Positions 1 through 30,768 of a stretch of 64,000 nt of DNA are shown piece by piece; positions within the stretch are counted from its first letter, which is position 1, and each line of letters starts with the position of its first letter. The DNA is taken from assembly GCA_037039925.1 (NCBI GenBank), contig JAXRKP010000055.1:435459-499458 (forward strand), read 5' to 3'. The notes below the pieces were generated by a model. The model was given only the letters and a program-made list of their open reading frames with translations. It did not search any database and was not told the origin of the DNA. A program made the translations under genes and the position numbers. This DNA is from Doris montereyensis (Eukaryota; Mollusca; Gastropoda; Nudibranchia; Dorididae).

Positions 1-113
1 TGTGATGCATTACATTATTGTTTCCTTCGGAACTGGGCGCTCTGGGATACGGTCTTGCCGGAGCATCCGAGACCCTTTTCGACCAGCTGTCCTACAACCA
101 GAAATACCTGAGA
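1..113 (-). other. possible exon fragment at window edge
   Basis: This stretch is more GC-rich than what follows and is open in two minus-strand frames after a good acceptor (tttgtctcag, ending near 110). A plus-strand frame also reads smoothly from about 27 to 150, but it has an in-frame TGA at 3-5 and no AG acceptor before it. I do not recognise the product in any frame. It may be the edge of a neighbouring gene. Confidence 0.15.
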
Positions 114-379
114 CAAAATTATAATAATAATACATCTAATGCAAAATTTATATAGCGCCCCTATCCATGAAGGCCATGCTCAGTTGAGTTGCTCTTTACA
201 AAAGTCAAGACATATATCATAAAATAACTTACATAATGTCTAAGATAATAAATTGCACATGTATAATCAACATCTACGATAACTAAAAAAATCATGAGAT
301 CTGTATACATGAAGAATGTTACAATTATAATGAACAGTACCTAAACGACGATGCTATGTGTTAATAACAAGATGGCCCT

Positions 380-380
<1 letters not shown>

Positions 381-416
<36 letters not shown>
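381..416. repeat. (AC)n microsatellite
   Basis: Uninterrupted AC dinucleotide run upstream of DPH1. The surrounding 114-720 sequence is AT-rich with no recognisable gene. Confidence 0.95.
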
Positions 417-418
<2 letters not shown>

Positions 419-719
419 ATACAGGTGCCAACACCCCCCACCCCACCCCATGCTAAGTTTAAATGTCAGTTATAAAAGTCTCCGTATAGGTGATCATTAA
501 TTGTGATAATTATACATCATATAATAGTAATTCCCCATCGTCCCTTGGGTAGGGGGCATAGGTCACGGGCAGTTCAGTAGTAACCGTCCAGAGATGTTTA
601 TCTATCCCTCACAATTGTGTCCAGTTGTTGGCAAGAATACCCGCAACTTCCCATCTCTCTGTCTCCATCTCTCGTTGTCTATCAGACACGATGGTCCTAC
701 CTGAACTCATTCCACGGTC

Positions 720-1137
<418 letters not shown>

Positions 1138-1896
1138 ACAATTTTGTTTAAGTTTCTCACATCTGGGTACATTTTGATACCGTACAGTAATCATTTGGCT
1201 ATGGTGTGATTGTCCTCTTGTTTTCGCGACAAAAGGGGGTGGGGTGTGCTTTTTCTCAAAATTGTTGTTTTACTTTATACGTGATCATTATACTTGTTTT
1301 ACAATTGTTTGTTGGTCCATAGATATTATATAATATATATATATATATATGCCCTGCAACATCTTTTTACATGATGTAGTTAACATGGTTCGAGGTGTTC
1401 TCTCTTGTCATGGCCTAGCTTTGGGCACCAACGCGGAATCGCGACTTTGTTTCTATTTCTATACAATGCCTTCGTCACCTTTAACATTATACATTCATAT
1501 AGGTTAACTTCTAGCAGACGACGAAGTTAAAGCTAAGCATTACGTATCGTTTTGCATCTGATCTAAATCCCTAGTTGAAATATGAGCGAAATATGACTGC
1601 CATAATAACAGGTTTATAGGGGAACAGTAATAATATATTATTTACATTTTCATTTGTCTCCAAGATGTCATTTTATTGTAAGCTACGTTTTCATTTTATT
1701 GTAAGTTACGGGTATTTAAATCTAGATAGATCTACAATAAATACCCCTCTGTATCATTTTCAAAAGAGTGAGAGCCGTGATCCTCCACTCCACCGATAAC
1801 ATGTCCCTGCCAATGCCATGTTATGTTTCCCTTATTCCTCAGAGGAAGACGAGTAATGAGAAGGACATTACTCCAATAATAATTTTACGTTTCAAT

Positions 1897-18864
<16,968 letters not shown>

Positions 18865-18871
18865 CAATGTA

Positions 18872-18877
18872 AATAAA
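18872..18877 (+). promoter_or_regulatory. DPH1 polyadenylation signal
   Basis: AATAAA seven bases after the stop codon, followed by a T-rich stretch, implies a very short 3'UTR. Confidence 0.6.
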
Positions 18878-18939
18878 GTGTTTTTGTTCATATTTTTTTG
18901 GAATTGATCTTATTTCCATCTGAATACATGCGTGTTATA

Positions 18940-19085
18940 CAGTAGTCGTTGGATAAAAAAGCACTCTGCATAAACACACGCCTACATCTACTCACCAAAA
19001 TTTTACTATATAATAAATGTACGGTATGCATAAAAGCACGCTTTTTCCTGCGACCGAAGGGCGTTTGTTTATCCAGCGACTACTG
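18940..19085. mobile_element. pogo/Tigger-type MITE (146 bp)
   Basis: Terminal inverted repeats cagtagtcgttggataaa (left) and cagtagtcgctggataaa (reverse complement of right), flanked by TA on both sides. A second inner inverted pair is present (ataaaaaagcac / gcataaaagcacgc). CAGTAGTC ends with TA targets are typical of the pogo/Tigger branch of Tc1/mariner. It lies about 75 bases beyond the DPH1 stop. Confidence 0.75.
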
Positions 19086-19629
19086 TACTTACTTAATATT
19101 ATAATAATGTTGAATGTAGCTGAACATTTCATAAATGGTTTTATGCTTGCTTCTACTTCTTGTAAGTTCTAGAACTATTTGTTAGTTTAGTACTACTACT
19201 ACTACTAACTACTAGTAGTACATATATTATTTGTTGATGTTCTTCATCATCTATAATTCTCTTGTTTACTGGTCTTGTTGTTTATACCCTTTTGGGGTTC
19301 TTTTAAATGGAGAGGGAGGTGGGTGACGGCCACCAATAACTGTACTATAATATTAATAGTATGCCGCATAGGCCTACATCGTATTGGCAGCACACGCAAC
19401 AGTTTGCACCAAAGGTCAACCTTGGGAGGCCAACCAATGGCGAGGTCGTTGGGAGTTTTCACTCACACACAGCAGTTCTGTCAGTGTTTTTAAGTTCTTT
19501 AAGTTTAACTATTACCGTGTAGGCCTACATCAGCTTGTACACACCAACAACCCCATACATTATAATTATATAAGAATAAAAAAGTTTTAATAAGTGTCAT
19601 CCTACATTTCCCTGACTTAGGTATACTAT

Positions 19630-20512
19630 ACATAAAGGATCCCGAAAATAAGTTACTTATGGTAAGGAACTTACTTCTCTAGTGTGCACACAAAGGATAC
19701 TTATTTCCGGTCTATTCTATTTTTGTCAGCACACTGTGTTGTCAGTCAGTCGAAAATGGATTCGTTGTCTGATGAGTTTTTGTTACTTGATAGCATTCTT
19801 CCTAGACTAAAAAGAGAAGACATGGAATCCATGCCACCAATAGAGAGAGAGGCAAACTTTTGGTGAATATCACCACCTCTTTCTTCGTTTGAAAGATAAT
19901 CACCCCGATAGATATTTCCAATATACATGAATGACAAAGGAAACATTCCCCAAAGGTGTGGTTTTCTTTAAACATTGGCAATAAGCAAATCAACATCCGT
20001 TGTTGTAGACTTTGTGTCCATCTAGAGAAAAACCTCACTACATACGTGTTTGATAGGGAAGATTCAATTTTCCCTATCAAACACGTGGGTAGTGTGTAGT
20101 ATTGTTTCTCTAAAAAATGAAGATAAATATTTTCTAAATTGTAGAGAAATAACGAATTCTGCTCGGATCTTAGTTCTTACCCTAATTGGATGGATGATGC
20201 TGATTTCAACAATGTTATTATTAGATTTTTTCTATGATCAACGGCCGCTCTGCTATGGTCATTTGAAAATGTCCCTAGTCCATCCCAGACACCACGCCTT
20301 GTAACAAGAAGCGACGGTGGTGTCGGTGAGTTTCGGTCGCAATAAGTACACATGTATTGTCCCTCAATACTTATAAAATCGGTACAAGCTACCTGTACGG
20401 ATCAGTGTCCGCAATAAGGATCTTCTATGTGTGCGTTGTTGGGTTTGATAGAGGAATACTCATACTTAGTCGTCCTTATTCATACTTATCCCGAAATCGG
20501 GATCCTTTATGT
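19630..20512. mobile_element. possible non-autonomous DNA transposon
   Basis: The edges carry an inverted pair: cataaaggatcccga at 19630 and tcgggatcctttatg at about 20498. Inside is a strong palindrome (20020-20115) and a 38-codon frame opening MDSLSDEFLLLDSILPRLKR at 19756. That opening vaguely recalls short acidic/leucine-rich N-termini of transposases, but no domain follows. Superfamily not assigned. Confidence 0.35.
20020..20115. repeat. long imperfect palindrome
   Basis: Perfect 17-base arms acgtgtttgatagggaa / ttccctatcaaacacgt around a short loop, extended outward by imperfect pairing (agagaaaaacctcactac / gtagtgtgtagtattgtttctct). Likely the centre of a fold-back element. Confidence 0.85.
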
Positions 20513-22533
20513 TTTCCCCTTAAGGTGGTAACTGGTATTTAGTATCAAATCAGACGAGTATTCGATGCTCGGTCAATTTGAGAAATATTAAGTTTGAATA
20601 GTTTGATATTATATGCCACGATTTTTAAATCCGTCCCCACGCCAACGGTTGAATCGACCAAAATCAGACTTTGCTTGATTTCAATCAACAGGTGGTATAC
20701 CTTTGGTTTCCCCACATTCATAAAGAGGATGAAGGCAAAGGCACTGAATGTGATGTCTTTGCCGACAGAAAGAAATATTTCTTCATTCAATCTGATTGAT
20801 CAATCTAGGGATATACATGTATTTGGTTGGTATTGATATGATAATCACTAAATCAGGAACAGGACACAACTAAGCTTTTTTTGTCTGGTTTCTGCTCAGC
20901 TCTTAAGGGTTCAATAAAAAGTAAACTATATCTACAGACAGAATGAGACTAAGAATAGTGTCACAGTTTGCCGACAGATCTCCAAACTATATCTAATTCC
21001 CATTTTCAAAATAATGTATGATAAAAAAGTATTTTTGGAAGAAATGGTTCTGACTATGATTTTTAAGTGACTGCATCATTTTGATAAATCAGGAACTTTG
21101 TAGTGCAAGAAAACCACCAGCAACAGTTAAACCTCACCACGAAATCCCAAACTATCTAATTCCCATTAAAATAATGTAGATAAAATATTTTTGAAATGCT
21201 TCAGATTTTAAGAAATTTGGCAAGAAAAAAGGTTAGAATTAGAAAAAACTTTAATTAATAGATGTAGAAGGTCTGAAAATTCTGTGTGTGTTGTCTTTGA
21301 AATGGTCTGAAAAGTCACATTGCCTGTTGACTATACATGGTTATTACATGTACAAGTACAAGTCAAGTCTTTAGCTGTAATTGTGATGTGGAAAAGGTGT
21401 GTTTGGCCGGTAGAGGGGAGTTCACACTATGCACTTTGCTATTATTTTTTTCTCCCGTCAAAGACATATCCTCTCGAAAAAAAGTTTGCTGTTATTTCCC
21501 ACTGATGATATAATTATGCGCATTCATTAATCTCTCCATCGTTCATAGTGGATAGAACCGCTTGAGTTTGGTTTGAACGCATCACTTCATTTTGACTTGG
21601 GCCGTATTACTAAACAGACAATGAGACAAGCGCTGGTTGAATAATAGATATAGATCTATGCTTGACACTAGTGACACTAATGCCACGACTGACGTGGGAA
21701 TTTGATGGACAGATGCAGGGATGGGATGGGATGATGTATACACTATCAGTGTCATGAATAGTAGTTAGGACTAATACGCAATAGTACTGATCTGATATTA
21801 CATAGTATAGTGATGGGTAATGAATGCGTGGGTGGATGGGGGAAATGGAGGGCACAGAAATATTGAATCTTGAGCTCATTGATCTCACCCGGAGGAATTC
21901 GGGATAACTGTGCTGCACTGTAGTTGGGACTTTGAACTCAGCAAGATCTGCAGCCAGAGGTTCACACCTGACATTGACACCGACACAACGAGTGGAATGA
22001 TCAAGTCAAGTTTATGCCAACTTTGCATACATGTATGTATATTTTTTCAGTGTTGTATTTGAGGTGCATGGGAGTCATGTTAAACTTTGAAAATTATGGG
22101 TTATATTATATTTTGGCCATGATTATTTCCTTTGCTGAGGATCTTGGAGAAGTCTTCTTTTCTGACAGCTCGAGGCGTCAAACTAAATGAAAACCAAGCA
22201 GTTTCAAGCATGAACGTGACATAAAAACCTTCCCTGACAGTGACAATATGACATTTAAAAATTTCTATATGTTCAGTCAGAATCAGATAGAATTAGAGCC
22301 TCCTGTCAAAAATCCAATCCAGGTGATTGGGAAATTCCATTCCTGAGAATAGTTTGAGGATTTGTTCGTTTGACTGGAATTTATCCCAACCACCCACCAT
22401 AACATGCAATAACCTCAGGGTGAATTAAGAGGAAAGAGAAAGACAAAACAAATACACATGAAATAGCCAGATGAAAAAAAGCACATCTGTATTAAATATA
22501 AAAAAACCATGGTTTATAAACAGAAATGACAAA

Positions 22534-23905
22534 TTTATTTCAAGTCAGTATAACAATAAATGAAAAAGCACAACACTAACAGTAGAATGTATTCAAATTC
22601 AAGTGGCAGTTTACGGTCTCACAGAGACCACTGTGAACACAACAACTAAAAGTTCCACAAGAATCATACATACTTCCATTCAAACTTCAAATACTGGTAC
22701 TATTAAGTCTTAATAAAAGTCTTACCAAGCATCACATTTCACGAGCTCACCCGATACAATATATATAATGCTTCACTCATTCATTCAATGTATTCATATC
22801 TAATAAGACAATCACATCAATTAGATGACTACCCACCTTTTCAAATGTTTCAATGCAATAAACAAATTCAATTACTTTTATTCTTTTAATTTCGGACAAC
22901 TCTTAGTCTTAGCACAACGATCAAAGTTTGGTCCGGATATCAAGAAATATACATACAAATGTACAATTAATACGTCTTAAATACTCTGCACAATAACGTT
23001 TGCCCTGCTTTGCACAAAACTTGTACCGTGTCTTGACTCTGCCTGAGATTCCTGTACAACCTGGTACTTTGGGTACCGGTGCGGTACCATAGCTCAAAAT
23101 GCAAACTAAAATTGTTACTACCTACTGTAAGTAACATAAATATTCAAATATTCATACTTGTGGGTGGGGAAGGCGTTGCCACAAATCTGCCCTTTAATTA
23201 ATGTTGACACTAATGTGACTGATTCATTGTATTGATATTCCAAGACGGTGACATAATTTTAATTTCACTTCATTGAATACAACAATTCTGTCCACATCTC
23301 AATGAGAACATCTCCATTTTACGTAAAGTGAATAAAATATTGACAGTCATTTCTGTGAACATCATATGTTTAACGTATGAGAAAAACATTTTTTATTAAG
23401 TTATTTAAGTGATGGCATAGCATAAAATCGGAGGTGAAAATTCTACCAGAAAGTTACAATTGAAACCCTAAACATTACATTTGACTTCAATGAATGATGA
23501 ATGTTGTTCAATGCCAAACCTTGAGGAGGGTTGAAAGTCTCATTCAACGAGCACTCACACCACCAACCATTTACCGTGACAAATTTTCTTGTCATTGTCA
23601 GTTTCAGACTTTTCTCTCTTCTCCATTCCAGCGTTTCTTCAAGTAAATTTGAACAGCCTGGCTATCAATTGGTTTTCACCGCGTTGACCTATTCTATGTC
23701 TCGTAATTCCAGTAGCGACTGAGCGATACCATTGTTGTAAGTTTTGAAAGCTAATTCAATGTGGAAGATTGACTTTGGTTCGGTGATGCTACAAAACAGG
23801 TGGCAGGCAATGTTTGTCTAAAAGCCAAAGCAACTCATGACACAGCAATAATACAGGCTGGTGATGGAAAGTTATTTTTAGCATCAGACTCAAAACCGCT
23901 GAAAC
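22534..23905 (-). other. probable BCL7 3'UTR
   Basis: Everything below the stop codon at 23906-23908 down to a candidate AATAAA on the minus strand (plus-strand tttatt at 22534-22539; another at 22877-22882). No open frame or repeat dominates. The true end cannot be fixed without transcripts. Confidence 0.4.
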
Positions 23906-23982
23906 TTATGATCCGCTTTTGGGTTTCTTGGTGGTCGGTTCCTCTGTCGACGGCTCTCTGTCCAATTCCGGTGGCCCTGGTT
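23906..23982 (-). CDS. BCL7: BCL7 exon 8 (terminal, stop)
   Basis: Reads [20 protein letters not shown] then PKSGS and TAA at 23908-23906. It is comparable to the GVPPSKK-type end of vertebrate BCL7. Acceptor attttcttttcag. The 3.9-kb intron before it holds the triplicated segment. Confidence 0.88.
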
Positions 23983-26900
23983 CTGAAAAGAAAATATTTT
24001 TTTCATGAAAAGATGAAACGATATTGATTGGTCACACGAATGAAAAATTAAAAATAATGCCAATGACAAATAAACTATGCGAATAAATTGGATATAAGTT
24101 TATGAAAGAATTACTCAAGGCAAAAGCCATGCCACATATAATTACAGTAAAAATAGTCCCATCATTTAGATTGCCATGAAAACGTTCAAAATCTCATTTC
24201 TCCCCACCCCACTAGGCTAGCGCAAACTTGTGTTGTTATCAATCGATAATTGCTTCTCGGAACACGGGACGGGGAGTGGTAGCTGAGAAATCTTGAACTT
24301 GTGCTTATTAGCATTTTTTTCTCTCTCCCTGTCTCTTGTTTAAACGCATTTTTAGTAATACTCTAAAATCGCATGTTTAATTTCTTAGTGGGTTTTTTTC
24401 TCTCTTAACCGCTTTTGGGGGAAATGTCGGCAGTTTTGGGATGTCTGGAACATGGCATTCAAATCAGGAATCTCCCAATCATTTCAGGAGGTTGGCAGGT
24501 CTAGAGAGAGAGGCAGACAGGCACAGAGAGACACACACACAGACAGACAGAGAAAGACGCAATATCTCTCTCTCTTCCCCTCTCTCAGACACGTACATAG
24601 ACATATATACACACTCACATACAATACAAGAATTAGGTACAGGGCACCCTGATTAAAGCTGGCACCTGTACAGTACTATCGTATTAAATACTATTAGGGG
24701 TCGGCCTACTAACTACTATTACTACACTCGTTTGTTCCACAAACTTTTAACTTACCTTGAGGACATTTGAGACAATCTTCTCAAATTTGAGATTTTTCTT
24801 CTTTTTTTTTTAGGAGATTTGAGGAGTGAGATATTATTTTTTAGGAGATTTGAGGAGACAAGGCCTGAAAAATGTAAACGCTGCCTTTACCAATGAACGA
24901 ATACATACTGATAAATATCTCCCTCTGATAACTGTGCATTAAGTGATGACAAACCAATTTTAAATGCTCACAGTGTGGCTTGTCAACCACAAAAATAATT
25001 GCTATTCAATTCTTCTGCTTTGGTAAAGGGAGTGGGGGCTTCTTTCCTTTAGACATTATAAACCTATTTTTGCTACCAATCACCACGGGTCTAGCTAAAC
25101 CCAGCTGTACATGCTATTGATTAGTTATTATCAAGGCATTTCATGCGTGTCCGTATAGCAACCACACAGTCAAACGCCTTAGCACATACAAAGAAATGTT
25201 CACAGGTCTGGAACGGGGCTGAAACAAAATCTGCCCAGTCCGTACTTTGGCCTGAGTTTTGCTGTCCCTGGCGTTTACTACCCTCACATCTACCACAAGA
25301 TGAAAGAGTGAAATGGTCCAGGAGCTAAAACTTGACTAATTACTAACAATGAGGCAAGAAGCATGTCAACAGTGAGAGAAATGACATTAAATCATTTATT
25401 TTGGAAAATCTTGGCCGCTGTGGGGCAAGCGTTTCCCATCTAGCACCAATGGACAGTCGAATACATACTACCCCCGTACTGAACGCATGTTGCATGATCA
25501 ACAAAGGCCAGGGTTTAAAAAAGTTACACTGTTAACAGAACATCAATCAATCAACTCAATGTACTGGTACCAACCCAATAAAAAAAAAAATCAACTCTAC
25601 TCTTTCTGTTCGAATTCTACACATTTTCATTTATGTCTCCACATTTGCTACAAAATGAATCTCTTCAAATGCATATTACATCATATATGCACAGCTTATT
25701 GTATACTTTATGTATCATATGCGTTCGATGGGTTAAAGCTAATTTCAACTTTTAGTCATGATATTAAAAATATATCGAATTGAGCGCAAATAGGAGATTT
25801 GTTGTACAATTCTTCTGCTTCTGTGAAGAAAGAAGGGAGCTCCTTTCCTTCAAACACGCCGTATCTTTTTCTGATATTGATCACGGAGGGTCTAGCCCAA
25901 CTTTAATTGCATGCAATTCAATTATCACAGCATATGATGCGTGTCCATAAAAAGTGACCTCAATGTCAATTGCCTTGGCACATTCATATACAGTATACAG
26001 TGTACAGCCTGGATTCCCTGTACACTTGTTTGGCGAAAACACGGAATCCCCAAATTCACGACAAAGCAGCCACCCAGAAATCTTCTTTTGTACGACCATG
26101 ACATTAAACGAAATACTTATTGTACAAACTAATTTTCTGATCACAAGGTGTTCGGAGGATACAAGCTATACACTATACTACACACATAGAAATGTTCACA
26201 GGTCTGGAACGGGCTGGAAACAAAATCTGCCCAGTCCGTACTTTGGCCTGAGTTTTGCTGTCCCTGGCGTTTACTACCCTCACATCTACCACAAGATGAA
26301 AGAGTGAAATGGTCCAGGAGCTAAAACTACTAGTAACAACAACATGATCAGGAAACAACGACTTCTAAATACTTTTCACTTCATAAGGCTATCTTCAATT
26401 ACATAATCATCAACATTTATTATTAACATTGTTGTAAGTAGAACATTGCACGTCAGTCTTTCTTTCTTTAGGAACACATAATTTTTATGATATGCCTTAG
26501 AACTAACTGCAAAAGCCAAAGGTCAGTCTGCGTCATCTTTTGGTATTGGGCAATCCACAGGCATTCCCAGGGGCGTTATCTATCTCACACTTTGATTGAC
26601 ACCCATTTAATCAAATAAATTACTCTGTCAACAGCACATCAATCTATGTACACAGATAGGACTGGAAACCACCGAATAAAAGTTTCAACTCTTCTTTTTC
26701 GGTTTGACTTGTACACATTTATCTATGTCACAACATTTACTAAAATGAATCTTTACAAATGTGTATTATATAAAATATTATATGCACAAGCTTGCTTAGC
26801 AATGGTTCCTATAACTATGGATTCAGTGGGATTAAAACAATTTCATAACTGTTAGTCATTATTTCTTTTAATATTAAATTGAGCGCGATATGAGATTTAT

Positions 26901-29900
26901 TTCAATAGTTTTTCTGCTTCAGTGAAGAAAGGAGGAAGCCACTTCCGATACCGGTTACCATGGATCTAGCCTAGCTTTAATTGCCTACAACTAATTATCA
27001 TCATAGCACATGATGTGACAATAGCAACCTCATGGTCAATTGCCATGGTTATTTACATATAATACAGCTCGAACACTCGTTTGACGAAAGCATGGAATCC
27101 CTATTCTTTGTATGGCTACTATAGTCCCTGAAACACTTATAGCACAAACTAATTGTCTGGTCCCGGGAGTTGGGGTAATACGGACTGTACTACACATAGA
27201 AATGTTCACAGGTCTGGAACGGGCTGGAAACAAAATCTGCCCAGTCCGTACTTTGGCCTGTGTTTTGCTGTCCCTGGCGTTTACTACCCTCACGTCTACC
27301 ACAAGACTAAAGAGTGAAATTGTCCAGGAGGTAATAATAGTATGTAGAGTAATAACATATCGGTTTGTGTCGGGTTAAACACAAATGAGCCAATCAATGT
27401 CAATACTCATTATGTAAATAAGCCAATCTCATAAAAGCCAGAACTATATTAAAAAAATATTAATGATGATGTGCAAAACAGAACTTTCACAGAGAAAGCA
27501 ATAGTAATGTATACAAAAAAGCCCAAAAATTAGATATACATGCACATGAAGAGCAGAGCTTCAAAAGTACCGGTTATCAAAACTATTTAAAAACCAGCAA
27601 ATCAGGCAACTAATAAAGATTTACACCAACACCTCCTCTCCAATACGGATCATATAAAGAAGAAGCAGTGGTGGTAGGGGGACAGGCTGATCTCCTTGAA
27701 GAAATATAGGCAGATTTATAAAATGGAATCCTAGTCTTATTACGGGCATCAACACCCCAAATATCTACACTACTTGTCACAAACATCTAAAGATATAAAA
27801 ACTGTCCCCCAAAAAAAACAACATATTTCTATTTTTAAAAAGTAATAAGGATATGGGCTAAAAAAGATAAAAAATGAAAATATATGAATTATCCATCCCT
27901 AACACACCAAGCTCACACTTACCACTATTTTCTTCACTCTCTGCCTTTTCATTTGGTTTCTCTTCTCCGTCTTCCTCCCTTACCATACTCAAAGCTGAAG
28001 GAAAAAACAAGAGTAAGAGTAAAGTCAAACACGTCAAAGCAAGCCATGAATGTTGCTAGAGTGTGTTCGGGGCCCTGCCTAATAGGTCATGACCTATCAT
28101 AATCTTTAACCTATTCGAAAGACTTTTAGAAGTAAACAATGCTTCTACGTGTTTTGGTCAATATTCTACGAATTTTGAAAGTTCAGGTCGTTGACCGGCA
28201 AAATGGCATTTCAACTTCAACGCAGTTGGCTCCACGAGTTGAGAGACGAGATGAACAGCGATTTAGGACCCAATAGAACCCTAAACTGTGATAAAAATGA
28301 TTAAGACTTTGATATTGAAGAAGTTTCAACTGATTTTATTGATGACGAGGGATGATGAAGAAGAAAGAAAAAGCGATAGATCTAAATCTAAATCTATCGA
28401 CACCGAGGCGAGCAATGGGTTAATAGGCGAAATCGAAACTGCTGTGCCTGTGGCTGACAGACCTATTCGACACTCAGATTGTACCATTCGCAGTGTTTAA
28501 TGTTGTTAATATCAGTGTTTCTGTCCGATAAAATCATTTCTGTGCGTGAATAAATTTGAAAAAATAAAAAAACAACAAAAACATGGAAAACTTATTTTAA
28601 CAACAATGAGTGCAAACAGCGACGGAGTTATCTCCCTTTGCTTAGGCATCCGGCCCAGTAGGCTAGTCAGCGAGTTAGGCAGGATTGGGTTAATTATTAA
28701 TGGCTGCACATCTTAATACCGTTGCCCTTAATTTCCTGTATACACAGGATCTTTAACGTGCTCAGCTCTGTGATAAGATAGTCGAGGCATCCAGATTATT
28801 TAAGTCTAGACTATCAAGACGTGACTTTATATAACTTGCAATAAAAATAATTAAGAGTAAACAGAATTATCGAAATACAAAACTGGGAGAAATGCCTGCC
28901 ATACATACCCACTCTCATTTCAGGATCAGCATCGTTGCTGTCATGTGAAAATTCATTTTGATCAGCATGTTCACTGAGCTCACTGTTTTCAGGGAATGAC
29001 AAATTGGAGTCCTCGTTGAGATTCTCTGAGCAAAAAGATCCTAGCGATTGCTGTGTGTTTTCCTCCGTATACACGACGTTCCCTGGGACGAGAATAAAAT
29101 TATCATTATAAATATAAAAGAAAAACAAATGTGTATATGTTTTTAAAACGTGTATGTACTTGTCTTAGATGCAACAAACTAAGATTTATTTACTATTCTT
29201 AAAAGATTTTTGGATAAATCGACAAAAAATGAGAATAAAAAACATGAAAGCATTACAGATCTTGACAAAGGGTTGTTTTTTTCCCGACCAGAGTTTTGAC
29301 CGAAGCACTCATTTATTACAAGTTCTAGAAATGCATGTCAAAATCCATAATAAGACATTTAAAATTATATAATAACTTTTTCATGACCGAAAAGGGCATG
29401 TGAAGATGTATAAGACTATGCTGTTGAAGAAAATTTGGCCGGAAAGGAACAGTTGAAGAATGAACTCTGGAAAGCCGTGGTTTCCAATCTTACCATTGCT
29501 GTTGGTAACAGTCCCATGCTTTTGGTGGGTTCACTAGGCGTATTTCTTGACGAGGGTGAGCTAGCATTGGATGCATTTGTGTTACTATTTGACTCTGCCG
29601 GAGAAGTCGCTCTCAATGACCCATTTGTCTCAGCTTTAAAAAGATTAAATAAATATAGAAAAAAGAAAGCATTAAAAACAAATGCAACCATAAACTCACA
29701 TTTAGAATATTAACAGCCTAAATAAAATAAATAATAACGGCAGCGTATAAAAAGTCTTACTTGTAATATTTAATTCAGCAGGTTCATTGAAAAACATTCC
29801 TAAAAATAAAATCTTTTTTTTTTAAATCAAAACAAAAAATTGTTCTCAGGGAAATAATAAAACGTAAAAATATGATAAATTTCCATGACAAGAAAAATGC

Positions 29901-30706
29901 TCATCATACCTTGGAAAAGTTCCCTCTCTCTTTCCACTCTTGCCTTGGAATAAGTTTTTGTTTTCACACCTGGAATTTTTCTGAGCGCCTGATAAACCAT
30001 TAAAAAAAAGAAAACACAGGGTACAAGTTCAGTAACTTAGTTAATAATAAAAACAAAAGAAAGATCAAACATAACAATGGATGCATTTTTTCAAACAAGA
30101 AAAATGATACTGGCAGACAAGAAAATTAAAGAAGACAAATTTTCTCACCTATTTGCATCCACCAGTGCCATGGCGGCATGTGCAATCAATTTGAATTCAA
30201 AATATGTACCCGTTAAAAAAAATGGTGGTGCGTAAGGGATACTACTACGACCACAAAGATTATTTAAGCAGCCATTATCCCTTGAGCATAAAAACGTTGT
30301 TATGGGCTTGTATACATTACAAAAGTACATACATTTGAAGCCTTCATTATTAAATAAACAGTGTATCAAATGCAGCGTTTTTTCTGTTTTTATTCAATTG
30401 AAATGTATCCCAATTCCACATGGGCGGCGATCTCAAAGTATATCATATCTTTTTCAGAGGCTATATATGGGTCATTTGACCTTTAAATGCACCATACATC
30501 TCAAAATGATCATGATGGAGTTTAAAAATGATTGAACATATAGGCAATCAATAAGAACAATGCACATGTTCATTCATCATACAAATATTTTAAATCATAG
30601 AGCTCCATATCAATGGCACTTTTAATAGAATTAACTAAAAGTAATTCTTATAACAAACTATATATTATAATATTCTCTTTAACACATTATTATACAATAC
30701 ATAAAG

Positions 30707-30768
<62 letters not shown>

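Larger units (their letters stand above)
19086..22500. other. DPH1-BCL7 intergenic region
   Basis: No gene is supported. It holds a short (CTA)n-like run at 19189-19218, a possible DNA transposon remnant (19630-20512), a diverged direct duplication of about 160 bases (about 20940-21030 and 21105-21200, sharing aaactat...ctaattcccatt), and otherwise AT-rich unique DNA. Confidence 0.6.

Noticed and set aside
1..150. Plus-strand 3' end of a neighbouring gene
   Set aside because: The frame looks protein-like, but it has an in-frame stop at 3-5 with no acceptor afterwards; kept only as a weak minus-strand candidate.
25954..26307. 117-codon plus-strand gene in the triplicated region
   Set aside because: The frame is open only in the second copy; the other two copies are broken upstream of the core, and no homologue was recognised. 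The core itself is reported as a finding.
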